The notes under the pieces: generated by a model
What the model was told of the DNA's origin: nothing
What the model saw: the letters and a program-made list of their open reading frames with translations, nothing else
Database searches by the model: none
Assembly: GCF_921293095.1 (NCBI RefSeq)
Contig: NW_025791658.1
Coordinates: forward strand, 6,324,001 to 6,388,000
Reading direction: 5' to 3'
DNA from: Ischnura elegans
Taxonomy: Eukaryota > Arthropoda > Insecta > Odonata > Coenagrionidae
Length of the DNA: 64,000 nt
Part shown: positions 48,087 through 59,350 of the stretch, in pieces
How positions within the stretch are numbered: position 1 is the stretch's first letter
Layout of the letters: every line of letters begins with the position of its first letter
Made by a program: the position numbers and the translations under genes

Positions 48087-48499
48087 TGTTTCAGCTCATT
48101 AGTAATTAATTCAGCCCATTAATAGAATCAATGAATACCATATCCTTAGTAGATGACTTTTAGGTCTTACTAGCCGACTAAGTTAGTCACCCTACTAGCA
48201 TGCTTTAGTGGAAATCTATGAATATAGCTGAAGGTATATAAAAATTAAATTCCGAGTGGACTATTGCTATACCGTCTGCTAACTTCCAACAAAATGGTTA
48301 ATGTATAAAGCTATAGGCAAAAAGTCACAGGAATATCCTAATAAAAAATATATTCTATACAGTCATAAGATATTCTGTTACCAAATTATTCACACTTCCA
48401 ATTTCTTCCCTCAATTACGGTTGGGCTGCAAAATACTCATATTCAAGAAAAAAGAAGTGGCATGGTTTTACCACTTCTGAAGTGGTGGATAAAAATATC
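48087..48499. other. No recognisable feature
   Basis: AT-rich spacer before the tandem duplication. Confidence 0.4.
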
Positions 48500-48646
48500 G
48501 GCATGAAATCTTTGACAACCAGAAAAAAAACTAGCGTGATCTGGATGCCCACTATCTGCCATCACTCTTCAGAACTAAAACAGCAAATTGCAACACAAGA
48601 GGTATTAAAGTTTAGTTGCGCTGTATCTAAGGCACATTGATTTCCT

Positions 48647-49536
48647 TGTTGTGCTGCATTGGAACATGGGCAAAACCCACTTGAAACACGCGCCCCCGGT
48701 GAAGAACGCGTCACCACGTGACCCTCCCCACTCCACCGGAACGCTCTCCTCATCTCCTCATCTTCCCCACTCCAGCCCGCTGCCTTCCCCTCACACCACG
48801 CGATTCCCCCACTCCCGCGTCTAAACGCACACCTGGTCTCACACCTGCTCTCACACCACGAACCTTCCCATCCCATTCTGATCGAAAGCGTCACCTCGTG
48901 ACCCAGCGAAGCACCCTCATTGGACGGAGGGAGGCCAGGGTTGGATATAAAAGACGCTGCCCGGACCATGGAAGGCAGTCGGGGTTGAGGAGGCCGAAGC
49001 TAGGACTAAGAGCGAGCACATCCTCATAGTTCCTACCACAGGCCCTCAATCGGCCGGATGCCCCGTAAACTGCGGGTGGACCGGCGCCGCACTCTGCCGG
49101 ATGCCCCGTAAACTGCGGGTGGACCGGCGCCGCACTCGCACCCTCAGCGAGGAGCGCGCACGCTGTCCCAGAGGGTCCTCTCCTCGGAGACCGCCGCCCG
49201 CCTGAGGTCATCACCCGCGGAAGCAGACGGAGGACGAGGCCCATGACCCCGCCGTAGCGCATGGACCCGCCGCCAACGCCGGAACCCCGCCAGAGCTGTC
49301 GCGGAGCCACGGAGATTCCCAGAGAGGCAGTTCCGGACAGAGCCGGACCCAGCCACGCGGACCTCGCTCGCCCTTACTTGTAACTTTCCTGAAACGCCTC
49401 CTGTAACTTTCTGAAACTAATAAACGCACCCCCCGGGTGTTTTTAAATTCCTATCCCGGCCTTTCCTTTACTCAACGCCATGATCACCCGATCCCAGGTC
49501 TCCCTCGCAACCGAGAATGTCGCTGGAGCCGCGACA
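48647..49536 (+). mobile_element. Solo LTR with TCCT target duplication
   Basis: 890 bp, beginning TGTTGTGCTGC and ending GCCGCGACA, flanked by TCCT at 48643-48646 and 49537-49540. The paralogous copy B at about 61310 reads GATTTCCTTTACAGAG, the empty site. Strongly GC-rich against its surroundings. TATAAAAG at 48946-48953 and AATAAA at 49419-49424 fit the U3 promoter and R poly(A) signal of a plus-oriented LTR. A 43-bp direct duplication (49053 and 49096) lies in the R/U5 region. A 4-bp duplication fits Ty3/gypsy or BEL/Pao. Open frames here (for example 48562-48969, 48891-49310) are not genes. Confidence 0.88.
48946..48953 (+). promoter_or_regulatory. LTR TATA box
   Basis: TATAAAAG inside the solo LTR, about 470 bp upstream of its AATAAA. 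It is a plausible Pol II core promoter. Confidence 0.6.
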
Positions 49537-49673
49537 TCCTTTATAGAGTTTACTTCTCAATACCATATCGTATCCTCTTTTTTTCTGTTACTATGTATAT
49601 TATGACATGATTCACTGCTAAACCTAACCAAGCAAAGTTGCTATGCCCACAAAAATAAACGAATAAGACAGTA

Positions 49674-50450
49674 CAGTGAGTCCTCGTTTAACGTCACTTA
49701 CCGTTCCTGAAAAATGTGACGATAAACGAAATGACGTTAATCGAAACATAATATCCCATAAGAAACAATGTAAAAAGTGAATATCGGCTCCTGGACCTCA
49801 CAATTCCTACGCGAAAAAATTTTAGCGTATCATACCTGGGGCATTTTTTACGATGGGAATGCCAAGCTATGGCATAAATATGAGTTCCTGTCTTCATCGA
49901 CGACAATAGCAGCACTGACGTAAACCCTTCTCCATTTTTGTATCTTCCCGCATTTGCTTTTCAGCTTCGCTATGGTGGTCGCCCGGGCGAGCGTCGCCTG
50001 GGCATCATCATCGCTGAAACATCGTCGCAGTTACAGGAACCAAAATTATTGTGAACATGGCGAAAAAAGTGACGACCAAAACTCCGAGTTCTACACGGAA
50101 AATCCCTTAAAATCACTTTTTAGGTTCCCGAAAACCATTATTTCAAGTAAAACCTTGCGCACCTACCTAAGAATTCATTTAGCAGAAAATTTTCTAAAAC
50201 CGTAATCGCAATTAACAATAAACACACCGTTTTACACTTCGTTTAGACTGACTGTATTACCCATGTATTACCGCCCACAAAACGAACAACCTGCAACGCC
50301 CGCTGCTTCGCGTTTTTTTCTAGCGCGAAATTTAAAAGCCTTGACATTATCGCGAAGCAAAGGTGCGATAAACGAATTATGGTCTCAAAATTTTCGTGAC
50401 GTTATCGCGAAATGACATTAAACGGGGTGACGTAGAACGAGGACTCACTG
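49674..50450. mobile_element. Tigger-type MITE (CAGTGAGTCCTCG ends)
   Basis: 777 bp. Termini CAGTGAGTCCTCGTTTAACG and, complemented, CAGTGAGTCCTCGTTCTACG with TA at 49672-49673 and 50451-50452. Subterminal GTCAC / GCGATAACGTCAC words repeat near both ends. Copy B is empty at this point (GACAGTGGGAG, 61452). Non-coding, presumably moved by a Tigger transposase. Confidence 0.88.
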
Positions 50451-50898
50451 TATGTATTTCAAGGTATAGCACCAATTCTAGCCGTGTCCCAACTCCTTAG
50501 CCAATGGGCATCATGTATTTAGGCAGCCAGATTCTGGGCAGCCAACCTCAAGGGAGCATGAATTGGGACATCCTTACGCAGGTGCTGCCATCTACTGGGC
50601 AGTGGGCCAATGCAAAACAAGAGATATTCGGAATGATTTGTACAAATGATGAACAAAACCCACCCAAAATTGTTGAAATGTGATGTGTCAAGTGATTTTG
50701 AGTATTAGATGTCGGAGAAGAGTATTTTATCATAATTTTAGTATCTTAGGCAACCTTTTTGTTTTTGTAATAGTAAAGGGCCTGCTCTCCGGCTGTGGCG
50801 CAGTGCGCACGATTTGGACTGCTTGTGGCATCATATGCTCAGCAGTCCAGCAACACCTTGTCCGGTAGTGTCCGAAAATATTCACAGGGAAGATTGAC

Positions 50899-50971
50899 GC
50901 CTCGGTAGCTTAACTGGCTAAAGCACTCGACCGGAAATTGGGGGATCCGGGTTCGAATCCCGGTCAAGGCG
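50899..50971 (+). tRNA. tRNA-like gene, complete cloverleaf, nominal anticodon GGA
   Basis: All four arms fold. The acceptor GCCTCGG with TCAAGGC has one mismatch and one GU. The D stem is GCTT/AAGC with GG in the loop. The anticodon stem CTCGA/TTGGG contains two GU pairs. The T stem CCGGG/CCCGG encloses TTCGAAT. The A box TAGCTTAACTGG and B box GGTTCGAATCC are good, and T6 follows at 50977-50982. Position 33 is C instead of T, and a serine anticodon with a 4-base variable loop contradicts the long arm of real tRNA-Ser. It is therefore probably a tRNA-derived SINE head or pseudogene with an intact Pol III promoter. Confidence 0.6.
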
Positions 50972-51146
50972 AATGATTTTTTCTCTGTGGATCTTTTGCA
51001 CGATTATTTGTAATGTCTATTTTAAGTTTTTCATTGGATTTTAGCCAATTTTTATATACAACGTATGGTTTACGTACATAAATCATGTTTTGGTATTGTT
51101 CTTATAATCACTATAGATTTTAATTTTTGTTACTTAACGATAACGA

Positions 51147-54100
51147 CCTTTCCCTTGGGCTACAACCTTGTCGCGGTGGAAAGGCTTGCGCGTTCCTATG
51201 ACCCTAAGAGCTGCACTGGCGGGATTAATTCGCAATTATTCCCTGTAGGGCCACCCATGCCAGAGAGGTCGAAGGGTAGGAGCCAGACGAAAGGTAGTCC
51301 ACGTGATGGTGTCACGTAAAAAACACTGTTGGAATGGAAGTGGGAAACCCTACCAACTATCTCTTCCCTGAAAACATGGAGTTTGATCAAACTAGCCTCG
51401 GATGGTCTAATCGCGAGAGCTAGCCCTTAAGGGCGGGTGTCGTAGGTGGCAACGAGATCGGCAAGGTCCTCGGGGTCCGTATCATGCGAAATCCTTGCAG
51501 GGACATATCATCATCATCTTTTTCAGCATCAGCAGTAGCATCCCAGGAGCAGGACAAGAAGACCAAGAGGATGGAGAAGAAGAAGGCATCGGTGAATATA
51601 GGGACATGGAATGTGCGGACTATGATGAGGGCGGGGAAGTTAGAAAATATCAAAAGGGAAATGGATAAAGGGAGGATAAATATCTTAGGATTATGCGAGG
51701 TGAGGTGGAGGGATGGCGGGGACTATTGGAGTGATGGATTTAGGGTTATATATAGTGGAGGGGAAGAAAGCCAGCGGGGGGTAGCTTTAGTACTAAACGG
51801 GAAGATGGGTAAGCGTGTGGTAGGTATAGACCAGGTAAGCGATAGGATTCTGGTGGTAGAAATTGAGGCGCGGCCCACCAACCTTGTGGTGGTCCAAGTT
51901 TACATGCCCACTAGCAATCATAGGGAAGAAGAAGTAGATGAGGTGTATGAACAGCTCGAGGAAATAATTAGAGACACCGGGTAGGAAAAATCTGATAGTA
52001 ATGGGGGACTGGAATGCCTCAGTGGGGGAAGGGAGGGATGGGCACGAAATAGGAGATTTTGGTCTAGGAATACGAAACGACAGGGGAGAGAAAGCAGCAG
52101 AATTTTGTAGGAGAAACAAATTATTCATCACAAACACGTGGTTCAATCATCATAAAGGGCGAAGGTACACGTGGAAAAGTCCAATGGATGTGGGGAGATA
52201 TCAAATAGACTACATTATGGTAAGACGGAGGTTTAGGAATAGTGTGAAAAACTCGCGCAGCTTCCCCGCAGCGGATGCGGATTCGGACCACAATCTAGTG
52301 CTCATGAAATGCAACGTAAGATTCAAAAGACTTAGGTTAGCAAAGGAAAGTTAGAAAGTTAGGAAGGCGAAGAAATGGAACATAGAAGCCCTGAAGGGGA
52401 GTATGAGGAGAGAATATCAGGAGCTAGTGGACATTAGTATACGGGAGATTGAAAGTACCAAGACGGTAGAGGAAAGATGGGATAATATAAAAACGGGAAT
52501 AGTCAAAGCGGCGGAGAAGTCAATTGGTTACGTTGACAGTAGAAGGATAAAGAAGCCGTGGATAACGGAGGCAATGGTAAATGAAATGGAGGAGAGGAGG
52601 AAGTGGAAGAACGTGGACACAGAACAGGGAAAAAGAATGTACAGGGAACTGAATAATCGATTACGACGTGAAACTAAGAGGGCAAGGGAGGCTTGAGGAA
52701 AAAACAGTGCGAGAAAATGGAAAAGTTCCAGAAGGATGGAGAAGTACGCCAAAGTTAAATCGCTATCGGGCGGCAAAAGAGGACAAGCCATGTCTAAAAT
52801 TAAGGCTAAAGATGGGAGGATGCTAACCGAGCGAGAAGAGGTACAGAGTAGATGGAAGGAATACGTGGAGGACCTGTATGACGGAGCGAACAGACCAGAG
52901 AGATTGACTCTAGAGGAGGAAAGTGCAGTGGAGGAGGATAATCTTGGGCCGCGGGTATTAGATTCGGAAATAGAGAGAGCACTTCGTGATATGAAGGCTA
53001 GGAAAGCAGTAGGCGTGGACAATATCCCATGTGAGCTTCTGAAGAATCTAGGGAAGGAGGTAAGAAAAGGTTTTTCGAACTAATGCGCAGGATCTACGAG
53101 GAGGGATGTTGGCCGGAAGATTTCGTGAAGACGGTTTTAATTCCGCTTCCGAAAAAGAAGAAAGCTGTGGAATGCGGAGATTATAGGACTATCAGCCTAA
53201 TATCGCATGCGGCGAAAGTGGTACTGAGGATATTGAACAGACGAATGGAGGCGAGGGCAAACGAGTATTTGGGTGAAGATCAATTTGGTTTCAGAAAAGG
53301 GAAGCCAACTCGTGATGCAATAGCAATAATGAGGTCCCTCGTCGAGAGGAACCTAGAATATGACCAGGACGTATATGCGTGTTTCGTGGATTTTGAGAAA
53401 GCATTTGATAGGGTGAACTGGGTAAAGTTGATGGATATTCTGAAGAGAATAGGTGTAGATTGGAGGGATAGACGACTGATTCGTAATCTTTATATGGCCC
53501 AGACGGTGCAAGTGAGGGTAGCGGACGGAGAATCTGGGTGGGCAAGCATTGGCCGAGGTGTGAGGCAAGGCTGTCCTCTATCGCCGCTGCTCTTTAACGT
53601 GTACGCTGAGGAGATGGCAAGGGAAGCATGGGATGAGTTAGAAGCTGGGATAAAAGTGGGAGGAATGATGCTCAAATCAGTGAGATTCGCGGATGACCAG
53701 GCGTTGATCAGCCAGTCAACGAGGGGGCTTCAGGCTCTAGTGGATGCGTTATACGAACGTTGCGAGGAGTATGGGATGGGGATTAATCACAAGAAAACTA
53801 AGGTTATGCGGTTTTGTAAAGCATCACGAGCGAGAATGTGAGACTCAAGATAAAGGTGGGTGGTGAAAAACTTGAGCAGGTTGAACAATTCAACTATTTA
53901 GGAAGTACGTTAGAGGAAAACGGATACAGTAGTAAGGACATCAGGAAGAGAATAGCATTAGCGAAGGAGGCGTTCATGAACAGGAAGGAGCTTCTGAGAG
54001 GATCGTTGTGTAACAGTTTAAAGAAAAGGTTAGTGAAGAGTTTGATTTGGAGCGTAGCTCTCTACGGTGCGGAAACGTGGACACTGAGGAAAGAAGACGA

Positions 54101-54458
54101 GAAAAGATTGGAGGCATTCGAGATGTGGGTATGGAGAAGAATGGAGAGGGTGAAATGGACGGAGAGGAAAAGGAACGATGAAGTGCTGGATATGGTTGGC
54201 GAGGAGAGGCAGCTTTTAGATGAAATACGCAGGAGACAATGGTATGGATGGAGTTAGTGCTTAGCGGGGAGGGGATGTTGAAAATGGTGTTAGAGGGTAG
54301 AATGTTAGGTAAACGAGGGAGGGGAAGGAAAAGAATAGGATTTTTAGATAGATTGAAGGAGGGTAGGCCTTACAGTGAATTAAAGAAGGCAGTGCTGGAA
54401 GGAAAGGGAGATACTCCATGAAAACCTGCCTTAATCGGTGGAATACTATAATAATAAT
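51147..54458 (+). mobile_element. RTE-like non-LTR retrotransposon, full length
   Basis: 3,312 bp flanked by an 11-bp target duplication AACGATAACGA (51136-51146; 54459-54469). The 5' UTR begins CCTTTCCCTTGGGCTAC. One endonuclease-reverse transcriptase reading follows, and the 3' end is a short UTR with an ATAATAATA tail. The length and single-ORF layout fit RTE-clade elements. It is inserted within the AGCCGTG element. Frameshifts show it is dead, but the complete ends and exact duplication suggest a moderately recent insertion. Confidence 0.88.
51484..54421 (+). pseudogene. RTE-like endonuclease-reverse transcriptase, frameshifted
   Basis: The AP-endonuclease part shows IGTWNVRTM, LGLCEVRW, GDWNASVG and the terminal SDHNLVLMKC. 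The reverse transcriptase shows DYRTISLISHAAK, DQFGFRKGKPTRDA, CFVDFEKAFDRVNW (first Asp), RGVRQGCPLSPLLFN and FADDQALIS (catalytic DD). The C-terminal part has YLGSTLEENG, ALYGAETWTLRKED and GRMLGKRGRGRKRI. The reading shifts frame near 51980, 53060, 53838 and 54250 and has stops at 52352 and 52694. It would have driven target-primed reverse transcription. RTE is my best clade guess; a neighbouring APE clade is possible. Confidence 0.85.
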
Positions 54459-55797
54459 AACGATAACGATTCCAATTTCGGGACTTTGTCCAATAACATA
54501 GAATAATAATTGTTTATTCTGACGGGTGTAAACCTAATGTACAAAAAAGTGTTACATAAATAAGAATTTAGACATGGTGTTACATATTGAAGTATATATA
54601 AGAAGCATATAAACATCAATAAGCATTATTTAACACGTTAAAAACGTAAAGGGTAGCAAAAGATAACATGTGATTTAACGCCGCCTTCTCTTTAACTAAT
54701 TTCTCCATATTTTTTACACTTCTATTAACGCAATTTCATTATTATAAACAAAATAAGAATTAATAATTATTCGAAAGTCTCAAAATATCAACACTACTCG
54801 CAAACAAATACTATCCCTTGTTGACAGCCATGATGCGCCTTCTCTGATTTCTTCCTGAAGACGCTTGCACGCTTAGAATCATGGGAAAAGTGGGGAAAAG
54901 GAAGCACACGTCGATGCCTAAATCTGGCGGCCGCGTTAGCTGTATAAATTCCCTCCCTTATGCTGACTAATTAGTTGGGACATCCTTCCAAGATGGCGTC
55001 ATGGCTACATCCTGGGATTGGCATAGCCAAATGGCCAATCGGGACACGGCTTAATTAAATTTCGATCAGAACCCAAGCTAATGTTTGCACTCACCTCACA
55101 GAGATTACGTATAAAATACATTCTTACACCCCTCCTCCTATCTTAGCTCTGGCGTAACTGCATGTGATAGCATCTGTTTCATCATGTTGAGAATGACATT
55201 TGAGTGTTGAAAATAAAATTGGTGCTGGAATACTGTATAAAAGCGTAAAAATTACTATTGCCATTGAATATTTTGACATGAGCATCATACAGTAAACTCT
55301 CGATTATTCGAAGCAGGATTTCACGAAGTTTTCGATTATACGAAGTGATAGTGCGGTCCCGGCGAAAAGCCTATGGTAAATACATGGTGCTATTCGATTA
55401 TACGTAGTTTCGATTATACGAAATATTTAGAATTTACGAACCTCGGATCGGTCCCCAGGAGCGAATGGCATTCGTTTATACGAACTATGGCGAAATATTT
55501 GTCAACAAAACCAGTTACGCCGGCGTAAGTAGCTAGAAAAATCAGCGCTTCCAACTGTGGTTCATCAAAAGTGTGAAATCGTAAATGATAGTGCAACTTT
55601 GGAGAGAAAGGGTTCGCCTAAAACCTCACGGTGGGAATTTAGGGGAAGTAAGAGTTAAGTAAAATATCGCGACTGATATAATACCCCTATTTTCGTGCCT
55701 ATTCGTAAACATCGCATCGACAATACTTCGTAGTTTAACATGTCAGGAAGGTCGAGCGGGGTATTTCGTACACTCCTAATTAACCCTTTGCACTGCT

Positions 55798-56247
55798 GTG
55801 AACGTACCTGGTACGTTCGCAAGGCAGGCTGCTGTGAACGTACTTCGAAGACTACTTGACTACTTTTCGCCGGAGCACTTCGAAGGGTCCCTAATCCGGG
55901 ACCCTTTCCTCGACGAGCTCACCCTCGCTGGCCCCTCTCTTCGACCCTCCGAGCGTGGTGCCTTTCTCCCCAAAAGTGACCACTCTGACTGCATTTTGAA
56001 AATCTATCAATCAATGCCATCATCAAAAATAATTGTTTGCATCGCACTCCTGCCTATCAGGCATTCAAGTACGTCTCTGAACCGTGTTTCTGCGATGAGG
56101 AATAACGACTTTGTTAACTTTGCTAAAATGGCCAAGTTAATAAAATTTACTTACTTAAAATTTACTTACAAATACGTACTTTATTTCCTCCACTACAATC
56201 GCAAATTGCTGGAAATCGGCCGGATTCCCTTTGATAGCGCATCATGA
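55798..56247 (+). other. Unassigned open frame in T2
   Basis: 149 codons, GC-richer in its first half (ALVNVLRRLLDYF-like helical start, then RPSERGAFLPK). I recognise no family. It may be decayed transposase or captured sequence. Kept only as a note. Confidence 0.2.
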
Positions 56248-56345
56248 GGATGTTCTCGAGGTTTGTAATTGATACAACTAGCCTACTAGTAATTCTAGTG
56301 CTATAATATCACGGCTATGGTTGATTCGTCACGCTATACATTCAG

Positions 56346-56675
56346 GAAGCAGCAGCGGATAAAATCGCGGAAGAGATTAGAGGCTTAAAAGATGATTTTG
56401 AAAAATTCTTGGAAAAAGCAGGAAGAGCACAGCGCGCAACATCAAACGATTATATTGCCCTTGACGATGAACTCCGGGCTTGCGACAATGGGACGCTGGT
56501 ACATGCGTCGGAAGAAGCAGCGGCCGGGACTAGTCATAATAGCAGTGACGACGAAGATGAAAGTGAAGTAATTTCACCAAATAAAAAAGAAGTACCCGCT
56601 GCCCTCCAAACATTAAGATATATTGATCTGGCTAACGAGTTAGGTCGCCAATTTCATTCCCATTTATGCAAGTGA
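56346..56675 (+). pseudogene. Tigger transposase C-terminal exon of T2
   Basis: Open from an ATTCAG acceptor at 56345 to the stop at 56673. It encodes an acidic region (DNGTLVHASEEAAAG, SSDDEDESEVI) followed by VPAALQTLRYIDLANELG. An acidic linker plus an ALxTLR helix near the end is typical of Tigger/jerky transposase C-termini. The DNA-binding and DDE parts are not detectable upstream, so the gene is deleted. Confidence 0.5.
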
Positions 56676-56810
56676 GAAACCATGGTGGAAGCGGCGATGG
56701 AGAAGGGCAAAAAGGAAAAAAATTATTGATATTTTAGTAGTATCCTTTCGTGTACATAATAGCCTTCCTGAATAAACAACTTCAATATCTTAAGTATTGG
56801 GCTCTATTAA

Positions 56811-59350
56811 CCTGGATCCGCCCAAAATATTTTTTTTAGATAAATAATTCATATTCTAGGGGAATGGTAAGGGTCTCATTTTTACTATATTCTGAAAATA
56901 TTTCGTTGATCGGTTGTGTAGTTTCCGAGATACAGGCTGTGACATAAATGTCACATTGGGCGGATCTGTTGTCTTTTGGTGCAAGGTAATATTTCCCCAG
57001 AAAAAGCAAATATTTTTCGCATTTGAGCTGCACTGTTCATTTAAATGATAAAAAACACTAGAAAAACATATTATTAATTACGTACACTATTTTCAAGCTT
57101 TTGTTTAAATTTAAAGTAAATTGTTTAAAAATTTAGCAATAATTTTCAGAGTTCCATTGCCTGCGATTCATAAATTTTTCGATGTAAATTGTGATTTTTT
57201 AAGATGTAGAAGTGTTTTGGATTTTTTCAATGCTATTTCACAAGTTTGGGGTATATTTAAATTTGTAATGTTTATATTATAAACTTGTCAAATACACATC
57301 AAGAAAAATTATTTTAAATTTATGTATAAATTTAAGTTTTCGGCAGTAGTGTTATGAAATTACAGAACCTTGAATTGACACAATCAATGGATTTGTTGAA
57401 GGTACATTTAAATAATATTTTTACATGGCTAATAAGTAAAATAGTTGAAAATGCATTTCCCAATTTTGGAAAATACATAGAATAAATATGCATGTTTGAA
57501 AAATATTCTCACAACATATAAGGGTGTAATACCTTATAAAATTGAATTAAATTTGAATCAATTTGTTTCATATAAACTAAATCGATTGCTTTAGAGTTCA
57601 ATGCCGGCGTATACGTACCATTTTGAGTGGTAAGTAGTAAAGCAATATTTGTCCATATTTCATGCATCGCATGCAGTGCATTTGACGGAAGCGCAATGTT
57701 CTCCAGCACAGCGACGCAATCTTTTGAGACTAATTGATCATTAGCATCGTAACATATTTCACTGTCTGCCTCTGTTGAAAATGAAGTAGTACGGCGGCTA
57801 TACTTGCCTTTGCATCGATGTATGGTCAGTAATGTTTGCATTATTAAACGCCTGATCTCTAAATGTGACATGCAATGACCAGATTTCGCTCGTGAACAGA
57901 TTGTGAACAGCTTCATATTGTGAACAGCTACATCCAAAAGTCAAGGAAAATATTCCACCATTACCACCAAAACTGATTGTCCTCCGCCGAATAAATTACA
58001 TGCAAGGATGGATAGCAAAATACACCACAATCATATTCCTGCCAAAAGAGAGTTTTTTCAGTGGGAAAAATCCCTCTGAAAGTGAAGGTATCTACTCATC
58101 ACAAAGAACCTATTCCTTCGCTAGGCTACGGTAACCATTGAGTTGTGAGCACCCCCAGAATCTTCCCAGGAGCATCGCTTGGATGGAAACCAGTTACAAC
58201 CTCATAACAGTAAAATCCCAATGAAAATTTTCATCTCCTCTTTACTGATGCTAGAAGATGAAAAAACAATAGAAGTAGTATAATTATCTAATTCTGCCAT
58301 GAGAAAAAAGAATGTCATCCGAAAAAACTATTTAAAAAATTTCTACACCTAATTTTTCCCTCTATTCAGGAAGATATGTTTCGGGGAATAACCTATTTCT
58401 TACAAAATGACCTTCTTGTCGCAAATTGGCAGCTTCTCTTTTTACTTTTTTCTATTGGAGAAGTGATGTAAGCTTCGTTGACTTCGAATCCTTTTCCTTG
58501 CATCTAACTGGTACCGAAATACTTCAGGACTTCTCTTGAAATTCATTAGTATTATCATTATCAAGCTGCAAAACAAGCTCCACTCTTGCCCGAAGTTGTC
58601 TTCCCGTTAAAGTTTCCACAAGTTCACCAGCCTGGTCATCTGCAATGTCCTCATCAGTGACAATTGCTGCTTCTGGTAGCTCAAGGTATATTGTACTTCG
58701 TCAAAGTCTTCGTTTTCCGGAAGCTATTTGGCTTCACACAGAGTAATATCTCTGAGCTATCGATATCCCTAATATTAAAAAAATTAATTCAAAAGTAATT
58801 ACCGGAATAAAAGTTAATAAATGCAAATTTATCGACTAATTGATAAATAATAAATCTTTTGGCGGGAATACGAAGGAAAAAACGTTGAAAATGGAATAAA
58901 TTCTAACTAGAGCATAAAATTCGAGTCTTTGAAGATTTGCATAGGGATCCGCCCAATGTGACATTTATGTCACAGTAACATTTATCAGAGTATATTACAG
59001 AAATGGAAAGCAATACCAAACATATTAATGTATTATTAATAATTTTGTATTATTATGTTGATACATACCAAAAATTGTCGCTGTAGCGCATATAGTTAAT
59101 GAAAAAATTAAATATTTACACAAAGCGAACGTCCATTTTTAGTGTCTAGGGAAGGCGCATAAGTACTAGGAGTACTCAAAGGATAGGTCTTCACTATCAC
59201 TTGACAATTCTTACCTTGAATTGAAGCACTTAGCTTCCTCTTTCGTATAAGGTATAAAACACAACAATATACCGTGCCCGAACGATGCAAGAGCCATTAC
59301 AGTGGAGCGATACAGGGTGTGACATTTATGTTACATTGGGCGGATCCAGG
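56811..59350 (-). mobile_element. piggyBac element (2,540 bp)
   Basis: Inverted ends CCTGGATCCGCCCAA on both sides, flanked by TTAA (56807-56810; 59351-59354), the hallmark of piggyBac. A near-palindrome, GTGACATAAATGTCAC plus ATTGGGCGGATC, occurs at 56939, 58945 (inverted) and 59319 (inverted). The transposase relic runs on the minus strand. Inserted in T2. Confidence 0.9.
57509..58780 (-). pseudogene. piggyBac transposase relic
   Basis: The N-terminal remnant near 58560-58700 encodes LPEAAIVTDEDIADDQAG then ELVETLTGRQLRARVEL, the acidic DEDxxD region that opens many piggyBac-derived proteins. The C-terminal remnant (57509-57937 and just upstream) encodes LDVAVHNMKLFTICSRAKSG and MSHLEIRRLIMQTLL, the helix before the cysteine-rich end. 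The DDD catalytic core between them is deleted. Frameshifts lie in both parts. Confidence 0.68.

Larger units (their letters stand above)
50480..55051. mobile_element. TIR element (AGCCGTGTCCC ends) carrying tRNA-like gene and RTE
   Basis: The left end AGCCGTGTCCCAACTCC and the complemented right end AGCCGTGTCCCGATTGG are inverted. A GGGACATCCTT block recurs near both ends. Copy B lacks it (AATTCTGTAAGATG, 61480). Without the RTE insertion it is about 1.2 kb and encodes no protein I recognise. The target duplication is not readable. The superfamily is unknown. Confidence 0.7.

Noticed and set aside
48562-49429. Several 70-140-codon frames on both strands
   Set aside because: All fall within the solo LTR (48647-49536) or cross its edge. 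High GC alone explains the lack of stops.
50899-50971. Functional tRNA-Ser
   Set aside because: The fold is good, but position 33 is not T and the variable arm is too short for serine, so I call it tRNA-like only.
52528-53022. 164-codon minus-strand frame
   Set aside because: Antisense of the RTE reverse transcriptase, whose motifs are clear on the plus strand.
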